Shown piece after piece: positions 1 to 6,800 of a stretch of DNA of 10,879 nt. A program made the translations under genes and the position numbers. Position 1 is the stretch's first letter. Every line of letters begins with the position of its first letter. This stretch comes from Ponticaulis sp. GTDB lineage: Bacteria; Pseudomonadota; Alphaproteobacteria; Caulobacterales; Hyphomonadaceae. The DNA is taken from contig PABS01000083.1 of assembly GCA_002699325.1 (NCBI GenBank), positions 9,534-20,412 on the forward strand, read 5' to 3'. The notes beneath the pieces are model-generated. The model searched no databases. It saw nothing but the letters and a program-made list of their open reading frames with translations, and was not told where the DNA came from.

Positions 1-269
1 TGGCTCGTCTGTTGTCTGACCGTCAGATCACGATCGATCTTGATCGCCAAGCACGGACATGGCTGGCCGGACGCGGCTATGACCCGATCTATGGCGCACG
101 TCCTCTTAAGCGGCTGATACAGCGTGAGCTTCAGGACCCGTTGGCTCGCCTGATCCTTGAAGGCAAGGTGAAGGATGGCGAGACGGTGAAGGTCTCAGCA
201 GAAGACGGTATGCTCGAGATTGATGGCCTGCCTGCCGATATGGTGAAGGGCGAACGGGCAGTATCTTAA
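1..269 (+). CDS. clpB: ATP-dependent chaperone ClpB, C-terminal end (partial)
   Basis: This is the last 88 or so codons of a gene that enters from the left edge; the reading frame is open from base 3 to the TAA at 267-269. The peptide contains GYDPIYGARPLKRLIQREL followed by QDPLARLIL, the signature of the small subdomain of the second AAA+ module in ClpB/Hsp100 disaggregases. ClpB works as a cytoplasmic hexamer that threads aggregated proteins through its pore together with DnaK. The piece holds the sensor-2 region (GARPLKR) and the closing beta strands (GETVKVSAEDGMLEI), so the gene ends normally. A TTG at base 12 is an internal codon, not the start. ClpA and ClpX are less likely because the RELQDPLA stretch is typical of ClpB. 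The gene converges on the minus-strand lipoprotein gene at 369-803. Confidence 0.93.
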   Translation, partial: ARLLSDRQITIDLDRQARTWLAGRGYDPIYGARPLKRLIQRELQDPLARLILEGKVKDGETVKVSAEDGMLEIDGLPADMVKGERAVS

Positions 270-288
270 CTGACTGCTCGCCGCAATT

Positions 289-315
289 CCTCCCCCGGAT
301 CAAGTCCGGCGGAGG
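289..315. repeat. Palindrome between convergent genes, REP-like or bidirectional terminator
   Basis: CCTCC-C-CCGGA at 289-299 pairs with TCCGG-C-GGAGG at 305-315 around a 5-nt loop (TCAAG): 10 Watson-Crick pairs and one C/C mismatch. It lies between the clpB stop and the end of the lipoprotein gene on the other strand. There is no T-run on either side, so it is not a standard intrinsic terminator. The core CCGGATCAAGTCCGG resembles palindromes often seen between genes in alphaproteobacteria (from memory, not searched). A second small hairpin, CTGCG/CGCAG at 321-325/330-334, follows directly. Confidence 0.6.
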
Positions 316-368
316 AGCAGCTGCGCCTGCGCAGTCGCTTGTGAGTAGAGACAGAACGCCGAACCCTT

Positions 369-803
369 CTAGTAGGCGCAAATCTCGAAGTCTGAACCAA
401 CCCAACAGGCGGGATCGGTTTCCGAACGGGTCGCAATGCCCCAACGGGAATTGATCCCGTCTGTGGTCAGGCCCCGGACTTCGGCTTCACCTTTCCCAAA
501 GATGGTGACGTTCACCGTGGTGATGCCGGAAATGAGTTCGCCGTCTTCCATATCCGAAAGCGCAAACGAACCGCCGCTCTCCGGTTTGAATTGGCAAGAC
601 CTGTCGATGCCCGCGTCGCGCGTGCGAATAACGCAGCGGGCCGTTTTCGAATTGTCAGACGTCTGATTTTCTGTGCTGTTCGCCTCGGCCGCCTCTACAG
701 GGGGCGTTTCTGTCTCTGCGGTTTGCGGCTGCGATCCGGTTGCGGCGTTTTCACCGCACGATGCCAAAACGAGTATAAGTGCGCTAGCTAGATATTTGTA
801 CAT
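369..803 (-). CDS. Putative lipoprotein with two cysteine pairs, function unknown
   Basis: A 144-residue protein. It starts with a lipoprotein signal: MYKYLASALILVLASC, with the lipobox L-A-S-C ending at Cys16, so it should be lipidated and held at the outer face of the inner membrane or in the outer membrane. Residues 17-55 are a low-complexity linker rich in Thr, Glu, Asn and Ala. Residues 56-144 form a compact domain with four cysteines (57, 70, 133, 142), which suggests two disulfides in the periplasm. No family is recognised. The start is well supported: AGGAG lies 7 nt before the ATG. The gene is transcribed towards clpB and appears to be alone. Lipoprotein nature is fairly sure; the role is unknown. 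Confidence 0.75.
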   Translation of the reverse strand: MYKYLASALILVLASCGENAATGSQPQTAETETPPVEAAEANSTENQTSDNSKTARCVIRTRDAGIDRSCQFKPESGGSFALSDMEDGELISGITTVNVTIFGKGEAEVRGLTTDGINSRWGIATRSETDPACWVGSDFEICAY

Positions 804-928
804 TCAGGACTCCTTGAGCCGTCGCTATAGCCGAAGACGCGGGCAACGCTTAGTGGCATTTGGTTTTTTTTGGGAGCTGCATCGGCTAGTCGGCTGACAA
901 GGTGGGCGAATGTGGGCAGCAGAAAGTT

Positions 929-1168
929 TTAATCGCCCCCTGCGTTCTCAATCGCGTTTCCGGCAGCGCTTCTCGCCCGGCTGATCAGCCAGAATACCAG
1001 AAGTGCAAAAGCGCCGCCGCCGATCAGACAGACCGCGAAGAGCACGCCATACAGCACCAGCGTAATAATGGAAAAGACGATCAACAGAACGAATAGCGTT
1101 CCAAGAAGGAGATTAAGTTTCATACTGCCGAAACGCGCCAGCTTCCAAAATGTGCCAGGGGTCGTCAT
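929..1168 (-). CDS. Small two-helix membrane protein, function unknown
   Basis: A 79-residue protein if read from the ATG at 1168 (MTTPGTFWKLARFGS...). Two hydrophobic stretches at about residues 18-39 and 41-62 (LLGTLFVLLIVFSII and LFAVCLIGGGAFALLVFWLI) would cross the inner membrane as a hairpin. The tail (SRARSAAGNAIENAGGD) is polar. The start is not settled: the frame is open up to 1231, which would overlap the divergent gene at 1223, and a second ATG at 1123 (MKLNLL) would also leave both helices. None of the starts has a strong Shine-Dalgarno sequence. No family is recognised. It is divergent from the 47-residue protein at 1223, separated by 54 bases. Confidence 0.55.
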   Translation of the reverse strand: MTTPGTFWKLARFGSMKLNLLLGTLFVLLIVFSIITLVLYGVLFAVCLIGGGAFALLVFWLISRARSAAGNAIENAGGD

Positions 1169-1222
1169 CCATTTCGTCAATCTGTGCGTAAACAAGGTAT
1201 TACGGCAAAAAGGAACCGCACC

Positions 1223-1366
1223 ATGACGCATCCTGAAAAGAAAACCGATGAGGCACGTCAGGCTGAACGCAAGCCGGGAATGGTCTGGATCCTGGTGATC
1301 TCAACAGCCATTGCTGCGATCGTCCTTGGCATAGTGTTCACAATGACGGCGGGGTCACCCGGCTAA
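1223..1366 (+). CDS. Small single-pass membrane protein, function unknown
   Basis: A 47-residue protein starting MTHPEKKTDEARQAERKPG, a charged cytoplasmic tail, followed by one hydrophobic helix at about residues 20-42 (MVWILVISTAIAAIVLGIVF) and a short end. The frame is open from 1184, but the ATG at 1223 has an AAGGA site about 8 nt upstream and avoids overlapping the divergent gene, so this start is preferred. Small proteins of this shape are common and usually lack an assigned function; none is claimed here. It converges on the FKBP gene, and the hairpin at 1381-1405 lies just after its stop, although the T-run of that hairpin serves the other strand. Confidence 0.6.
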   Translation: MTHPEKKTDEARQAERKPGMVWILVISTAIAAIVLGIVFTMTAGSPG

Positions 1367-1374
1367 TATCGTTC

Positions 1375-1405
1375 AAAAAAAGACCCCGGCCATTGGACGG
1401 GGTCT
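1375..1405 (-). terminator. Intrinsic terminator of the FKBP gene
   Basis: AGACCCCG (1381-1388) pairs perfectly with CGGGGTCT (1398-1405), an 8-bp GC-rich stem. Read on the minus strand, it is followed by seven T residues (1381 down to 1375). It lies 28 nt past the stop codon of the FKBP gene. On the plus strand there is no T-run, so any effect on the 47-residue gene would be weak. Confidence 0.88.
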
Positions 1406-1432
1406 CTTCAAATCTGGAACTGTCAGCTTGGC

Positions 1433-1867
1433 TTAGGCTGCGTCGACGTCGACAAGTTCGATGTCGAATTTGAGATCTTGGCCTGCCAGACGGTGGTTCG
1501 CATCGAGTACAACAGCTTCATCAGAAACCTGCGCAACAGTAACGACCAGTGTCTGGCCTTCTGGCGTGGAGACTTGGAGCTGATTGCCGATATCCAGTGG
1601 GATATCATCTGGAATGTCCTGACGCGGAACAGTCTGCATGGCGCGCGGGTCTGGCTGGCCATAAGCCTCATCGGCTGGAACTTCGACGCTTTTTTTCTCG
1701 CCGACAGTCATGCCAGGAATTGCTTTGTCGAGGCCTGGGATGATCTGGCCGGAGCCCACGGTGAACTGCAGAGGATCGCGTCCGGCACTGCTGTCGAATT
1801 GTGTTCCGTCCTTCAGCGTGCCTGTGTAATGGATGCTGACAGTATCGCCGCTTTTGACTTCGGTCAT
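1433..1867 (-). CDS. FKBP-type peptidyl-prolyl cis-trans isomerase, SlyD-like
   Basis: A 144-residue protein of the SlyD/FkpB branch of FKBPs, which speed cis-trans isomerisation at proline bonds and act as folding helpers. Family marks visible: VSIHYTG (residues 10-16), FDSS (24-27), the active-site strand-loop VGSGQIIPGLDKAIPGM (37-53), VPADEAYG (63-70), then an inserted IF chaperone flap at about 72-122 and the return strand with NHRLAGQDLKFDIELV (about 124-139). There is no signal peptide, so it should be cytoplasmic. The His/Cys-rich metal-binding tail of E. coli SlyD is absent. The start is supported by AGGA 6 nt before the ATG. It is a single gene closed by its own terminator. The FKBP family is certain; the exact orthologue (SlyD or FkpB) is not. 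Confidence 0.93.
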   Translation of the reverse strand: MTEVKSGDTVSIHYTGTLKDGTQFDSSAGRDPLQFTVGSGQIIPGLDKAIPGMTVGEKKSVEVPADEAYGQPDPRAMQTVPRQDIPDDIPLDIGNQLQVSTPEGQTLVVTVAQVSDEAVVLDANHRLAGQDLKFDIELVDVDAA

Positions 1868-1943
1868 GTGTAGTCCTGTTCTGTTTGGATAATTAAGTTA
1901 GTTTGCAAGGCCGGGTGGCTATCTTTGCCAGTCCGGGTGCTTG

Positions 1944-1996
1944 AGCGCGCACATACGTTAACGCACTCACACCGCGAGTGCAAATTTCTGCGCGCT
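1944..1996. repeat. Nested inverted repeat in intergenic DNA
   Basis: Outer arms AGCGCGCA (1944-1951) and TGCGCGCT (1989-1996) are perfect 8-bp complements. Inside them GCACTC (1963-1968) and GAGTGC (1976-1981) are perfect 6-bp complements around a 7-nt loop. The two stems are separated by internal loops of 11 and 7 nt. There is no T-run on either side. It lies 77 or more bases upstream of the FKBP start codon, so it could be an operator, part of a small RNA, or chance. Confidence 0.55.
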
Positions 1997-1997
1997 G

Positions 1998-2165
1998 TCA
2001 GTGCAGAGATGCTGGCTGGATCGAGACCTTCGACGGAGCCGGAAGCAGATAGACTGATCTCTCTTTCTGACGGAGAATACGGAGCTTACCCGTGAATGCA
2101 TTTCCAATGCAGCCAACGCAGATCATTGCACAGTTCAGTGACAGATCCAGAAGACTTCTTAGCAT
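1998..2165 (-). CDS. Possible small protein, 55 residues (doubtful)
   Basis: An ATG at 2165 opens a 55-codon frame starting MLRSLLDLSLNCAMICVGC, with a mildly hydrophobic, cysteine-containing stretch (residues 5-24) and a basic middle (GKLRILRQKER). AAGGA lies 10 nt upstream of the ATG, and an extended -10 element (TGCTATAC, minus strand, 2201-2194) lies about 30 nt upstream. Codons after the first few (CTG, CTC, CGT, GTC, CAG) resemble those of neighbouring genes. No family is recognised and there is no protein-level proof. It may be a chance frame in intergenic DNA. Confidence 0.22.
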   Translation of the reverse strand: MLRSLLDLSLNCAMICVGCIGNAFTGKLRILRQKERSVYLLPAPSKVSIQPASLH

Positions 2166-2250
2166 GTCGGGGAGGTCCTTTTCATTTTGCCGTGTATAGC
2201 AAACGCCCGACTCTCGAACTGGTTTCAAGCAAACAGGAAAATCGCAAAAC

Positions 2251-2277
2251 AAAAAAGCCCGGCTGCAGGGCCGGGCT
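2251..2277 (-). terminator. Intrinsic terminator of the M23 peptidase gene
   Basis: AGCCCGG (2256-2262) pairs perfectly with CCGGGCT (2271-2277) around an 8-nt loop. On the minus strand the stem runs into six T residues (2256 down to 2251) and a further T-rich stretch. It lies 27 nt past the stop codon of the peptidase gene. Confidence 0.9.
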
Positions 2278-2303
2278 CTTAAACTTCGATTCCCTTGGTC
2301 AGA

Positions 2304-3743
2304 TTATTTGTCCAGGGCGTCTTTGCGCGTGCTTGACTCTGTGGCCATCGCGAACAGTGTCGATGTCTCGTCTTCGCCGCGGATCTGATCGATTTCCGAT
2401 TTCACCATGTTGAAGGCGTCGAGCGCTTCACCTTCAAGCTTGCGGCCTGTGGGAAGCTTCAGAGACATTGCATTTGTGTGCTTGCCATCTTTGATAACTT
2501 CATAATGCAAGTGGGGGCCTGTGGAGGCGCCGGTCGAGCCGACATAGCCGATAATATCACCTTGTTTGATCCGCTTTCCGGCTTTGACGCCCGGGCCATA
2601 TTTGGACATATGCGCATAAGCGGTCTGGAACCCATTCGCATGTTTGATGCGGGCATAGTTGCCATAGCCGCCATACCATGAAGCGCGTTCGACAACGCCA
2701 TTACCTGCAGCATAGATCGGCGTGCCGGTTGGTGCGGCAAAGTCCGTGCCTTTGTGTAGTTTAGAGTAACCTGAAATCGGGTGTTTACGGAATCCGAAAT
2801 TCGAAGACAGCCGCGCACCATTGATCGGGGTTTTCATCAGGAAGCGTCGTGCGCTCTGCCCGTTCTCGTCGTAATAGTCGAGTACCTGATCGTCCGGCGC
2901 TGCGAAGCGATAGTATTCTTTCTGGGTGGAACTCGCATTCAGCGCCGCATAAAGCACTTCGCCGCTGCGAACATAATTTCCACGCTCATCAACCAGCTCT
3001 TCGAAAACGATTTCGAACTGGTCGCCCGCGCGCATCTCGCGCTGGAAGTCGACGTCATAGGCGAAGATCTGAGCGAAGTCATAAACCTGCGGATCGTGCG
3101 CGCCGGAGTCGAGCGCAGCCTGGTAGAGGCTTGTTTCGACTGTGCCAGCAATGCGCTTACGAACGGGCTCCAGGTGTGTGTGAAGTTCGTGCGCGACAAA
3201 TTCACCATCAGCGCGTTTCGCAACAACCAGAGACGCTTCTTTTTCGTGCTTCACGGACATGCCGAACAGTTCAACCGCATTTGGGTTTTCGTCTGTTGGA
3301 GCCGTCTCGACATACGCAGTCAGTTCGAGGCCTGGCTGAACCTTGCGTGGATCGATAAAGCCGCCGTCATAGAGCGTGTAGAGTGCAGAATTAGCTTGGG
3401 CGCGGCTCACGCCGACACGATCCAGGAGCTCTGTAAGGGTTTCGCCTGAGCGCAGGGTTTCCGTGTATTCACGGGTTTTCCGTACGGGCTCAAGTTCCTG
3501 AAAGCTTGTCAGAATAACTGGCGCCTGCGTGGAAACATCGGCGTCGCGGGGCGTTGCGTACTTCGCAGATGTCAGAGCAGCGAGATTATTTGCTGTGGCA
3601 TCTGTGTCCGATGTGAACAGGTTCTTGCCAAGGAGACCAACACCGCCAGCCACGAGCGCAATAGCGCCCATAGAAATAAGTGAACGGGTTAGCTGTTTAT
3701 GTTTGCTTTTGGGCTCCGATTTTGGATCAAAAACACCGACCAC
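2304..3743 (-). CDS. MepM-like M23 peptidoglycan endopeptidase, membrane-anchored
   Basis: A 479-residue protein when read from the GTG at 3743. The order is: short basic cytoplasmic tail, one membrane helix (about residues 20-38), an OapA/LysM-like segment (about 92-145, with ETLRSGETLTELLDRVGVS), a mixed domain, then a C-terminal M23 (LytM) domain at about 307-430. All zinc and catalytic residues are present: H330 and D334 (HKGTD), H378 (YAHMS), H411 and H413 (HLHYE). An intact site predicts an active endopeptidase that cuts peptide cross-links in the periplasm, as E. coli MepM does to let the wall grow. The frame is open to a GTG at 3782, but GGAGG sits exactly 7 nt before the 3743 GTG, and the predicted promoter would start the RNA near 3784, so the shorter form is preferred. 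A DipM-like role is less likely because tandem LysM repeats are absent. Confidence 0.9.
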   Translation of the reverse strand: MVGVFDPKSEPKSKHKQLTRSLISMGAIALVAGGVGLLGKNLFTSDTDATANNLAALTSAKYATPRDADVSTQAPVILTSFQELEPVRKTREYTETLRSGETLTELLDRVGVSRAQANSALYTLYDGGFIDPRKVQPGLELTAYVETAPTDENPNAVELFGMSVKHEKEASLVVAKRADGEFVAHELHTHLEPVRKRIAGTVETSLYQAALDSGAHDPQVYDFAQIFAYDVDFQREMRAGDQFEIVFEELVDERGNYVRSGEVLYAALNASSTQKEYYRFAAPDDQVLDYYDENGQSARRFLMKTPINGARLSSNFGFRKHPISGYSKLHKGTDFAAPTGTPIYAAGNGVVERASWYGGYGNYARIKHANGFQTAYAHMSKYGPGVKAGKRIKQGDIIGYVGSTGASTGPHLHYEVIKDGKHTNAMSLKLPTGRKLEGEALDAFNMVKSEIDQIRGEDETSTLFAMATESSTRKDALDK

Positions 3744-3755
3744 GTGGAAACCTCC
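3744..3755 (-). promoter_or_regulatory. Ribosome binding site that decides the M23 peptidase start
   Basis: On the minus strand GGAGG (3755-3751) is followed by 7 nt and then GTG (3743-3741). This is the strongest Shine-Dalgarno match near this gene and supports a start 13 codons inside the longest open frame. Confidence 0.7.
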
Positions 3756-3790
3756 GATTTTGTGTAAAGAGAGCACACTCACACATGAAA

Positions 3791-3819
3791 ATTAGCGCGA
3801 AACGTTAACATCGAGACAA
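3791..3819 (-). promoter_or_regulatory. Candidate promoter of the M23 peptidase gene
   Basis: On the minus strand TTGTCT (3819-3814) and GCTAAT (3796-3791) are separated by 17 bp; each matches the housekeeping consensus at four of six positions. Transcription would begin near 3784, leaving a leader of about 40 nt before the GTG at 3743. Chosen by eye. Confidence 0.35.
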
Positions 3820-3874
3820 TACTTTCACGAATTGTGCCAATAGTACGCACTCGCTTTTTAACGTTCCAGTTCGA

Positions 3875-6800
3875 GTGGATAGTAATTTGACGGAAACATG
3901 GGAAAATCGCTCGTTTCCTCGCCGTGCCTGGCTCCTCATTGCCATGGCCGCCACCGTCATCGTTCTACCCTTATTATTATGGCTGGGTCGTATTCCCATT
4001 GCAGAATTCGTTGCGCGTCAAGTGTGTAACAGCAGAAGTGTCAGCTGTTCGTTATCGATCGACCGCCTCAGTTTCGGACAGATTAACGCGTCTGATGTCC
4101 GGGTCGAAGGTGAGGGGGTCGATCCGTTAACGATTGAAAATATTCAGCTAACGCTGAACTGGCCGCAATTTTTGGGGGTTGAGATCAGCTCGGTCGAGGT
4201 GGAAAAACCTCGTCTCACCGTGGATGCGACGGGAGGTCGCGTGCGGGTGGGTGTGTTGGAACTTATGCAGTCCGGTGACGAAAAATCGGGCACTGGATTC
4301 GATGTGCCGCCATTTTCGTTTCGGAACGGCGAAGTTGTTATCCTTACGGATGCGGGGCCGGTTCGGGGCCGACTCAGTTCCTCAGGTTCGCTTGGGCGCG
4401 AAATTCAGTCGCATGTCCTGCTTGAACCTGCAGAGCTGAAAACCGGAAATTACCATCTCTCTCTCCGGGCGGGTGAAGCGAATTTTGTTTACTCTAACGG
4501 GCAGATCTCCGGTGGTGCCCAACTCGTCATTTCCTCAGCTAAATTGCGAGATCTGGCCCTCGAAGATCTCAATCTGAATCTTGAGGTCAGACCGACGGGT
4601 GACATGGCCTATGTCGCGAACTGGCGGCTCACTTATGATCAGCTTGATTATCAGAGCGTGACAATGTCGGATGTGGCCTCGGAAGGTGAGGTCGAGCTCC
4701 GAGCCGTTGATGGTGAGCTGAGTGCGGAAGCTCTGGAGATTCTCAGGCTCGAAGGAGCAGTGAACGCCCGGCACGCTGAATTCTCGCATCAGGCTGCAGA
4801 CAGAGCTGAGCTGACATTCGCGCTCGAGCCGTCGGGTGGCGCACTCTCCGGACCGATCGGCGGTCATGCGAAACTGGATTTCCCGGGCATGATGGACAGT
4901 GAGCGCGCTGTACTTTCGGGTGAAATTCGGCTGTCGCGTCGGATGCTGACGTCCCCGGCCGGGACATTCAGTGGTGCGCTGAGCCTTCAGGACACTCAGC
5001 TTTCAGATGCCATCCTTGAGACTGTACTGAGCCCGCTCAGCCTTCCGGATCCTGTGGACCAACATGGCAACCGTCTGAATGAGAGTTTGCGGAGCCTATT
5101 CCAGCGATTTGATGCAGGGACAAAGCTGTCAGCATCGTTTGATCTGCCAAACGGACAAACAGACCTTGATCTTGCCGGGCCGTCGGTTGCTCAGTCCAGC
5201 AATTCTCAGCAGAAGCTTTCCATCCAACCTGTCGGGCAGGAAAGCTGGCTGACCCTGAACGGCGAGCAGCTCCAACTTACAGGACGACTGCAGTATCGCG
5301 ACGGTGCCAGAAGCATTGCCTTGAACGCGCAAGCGCTTGAGGTGGCGCGTGATACGGGTGCGCAGACCCTATCTGTACTTCTGAAAGATCTCACCCTGAG
5401 CGAAATGCCTGCCGGCGAGCGAAAGCTGTCGGCTGATCTGGATGTGATCGATTATCGCGCGACCCAGGCGCTGAAAAGCCTTCATCTGACAGGTGGTATT
5501 CGGTTCAGTGGTCCGGCTTTTGGTCTGGAGCTGCAAGCCCTGCAGCTGAGCGGCGATCTGACGGGAGCAGATCCCGGCAATGGCTGGACTCTCCGTGTTC
5601 CGGATCAGAGCTGTCTAAAAGTGTCTTTCATTTCGGCAGATCTTCCGGTGGCAGATTTTGGCCCGGCAAGCACCGACATTTGCGCGGCATCCCAGCCTCT
5701 TTATCATTACCGCGGGAGATCATCCTCGGGCATGGCCTCAGCTTCCACGCTGGATATACCTCTCTCAACGTCCTTTGCGACAGGCAAGCTGGCCGCTGAG
5801 GATGCTGTTATCACCTGGGGATTTGAGGACAGTTTCACACTCGAACTCTCAGCATCGAATTTTGATGCTCCGCTTCAGATTCAGGACGGCGAGGAAAAGA
5901 CTCGCGCGGCCGACTTCAGCGCAGCGCTGATGAAAACAGGGCTGGCTACATCTCCAGATGGGCTCGATCTGAATTTCGATTTTCAGGACAACACGTTCAC
6001 GCTTGCCGATCTGCCGGTTGATGTAAGCCTGACCGAGCTGCGTGGGGAGGGCGCTTCAACCGACGCCGGACTGGACATGGATTATTCAGTTCTGGGCGCG
6101 CGGATAGCTGACGGCATGAATGAGCCGGAAAATGCCATGTACCAGCCACTTCTTTTCTCCGGAGAAGGTAAGCTGACGGACAAGTCGGTGACGGCTGAGG
6201 GACGCTTGCGTCTTGCTGATCGTCAGGCGTTGATCGGCAATCTTTCGGTGAGTCATGAGTTTGAGCCGAATGCCGGCCAGGCGACCCTGCAAAATGGGAC
6301 GCTGACCTTCACACCCAACGGGCTGCAACTTTACGATATCACCGAGCGCCTCAGGGGTATCGCGGTCAATGCGTCCGGTGAGATCAGTCCATCTGCTGAC
6401 GTGAACTGGTCAGGCGGCGACCTGTCCTCAATGGGTGAAGTGGTGGTGAATGGTCTGTCATTCGCTACTTTCCGGCTGGGTGAGGTGCGTGGCCTGTCCG
6501 GAACACTGACCTTTGAAGACCTGATCGGGCTCAAGACCTATCCTGACCAGCGCGTTACCGTGGATGAGCTACGCTTTACGCCGGCCATACGTCTGATGGA
6601 TGGCGAGATCTTGCTCTCCATTCCCGGCCCTGACGCCTTCATTCTGGAATCGGCGAGCTGGCCTTTCGTTGGCGGCGAGTTGTCTGTCGATCCCATGGTC
6701 TGGCGCTATGCTGGTGAAGAGCAGTTGATCACAGTCACTGCAAAAGAATGGGAGCTGGCGCGTCTGCTCGGCCTGTTTGAAATTCCTGACCTTCAGGTCG

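Larger units (their letters stand above)
1868..2250. other. 383-base stretch without a secure gene
   Basis: This gap lies between the FKBP start and the terminator of the M23 peptidase gene. It must hold the FKBP promoter, but no clear -35/-10 pair is seen near 1868-1920; the best hexamer is TTGCAA read on the minus strand. It contains the nested inverted repeat at 1944-1996, a short hairpin TGCATT/AATGCA at 2097-2111, and a possible small ORF with a promoter-like element on the minus strand (1998-2198). No tRNA, SRP RNA or tmRNA pattern was found. Confidence 0.6.

Noticed and set aside
864..871. Run of eight T residues as a plus-strand terminator
   Set aside because: There is no stable GC-rich hairpin directly before it and no plus-strand gene ends nearby.
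2036..2050. GGAAGCAG sequence resembling the SRP RNA core
   Set aside because: The surrounding bases do not provide the GGTCCGGAAGGAAGCAG loop or the flanking helix of SRP RNA.
2096..2413. 105-codon open frame on the plus strand
   Set aside because: It runs through the terminator hairpin at 2256-2277 and into the 3' end of the peptidase gene on the other strand.
2781..3449. 222-codon open frame on the plus strand
   Set aside because: It is fully antisense to the M23 peptidase gene, whose motifs are intact in this stretch; the encoded peptide has no recognisable domain and no convincing start site.
3783..3874. TTAA motifs (3805-3808 and 3858-3861) as CtrA sites
   Set aside because: The second half-site of TTAA-N7-TTAA is missing in both cases.
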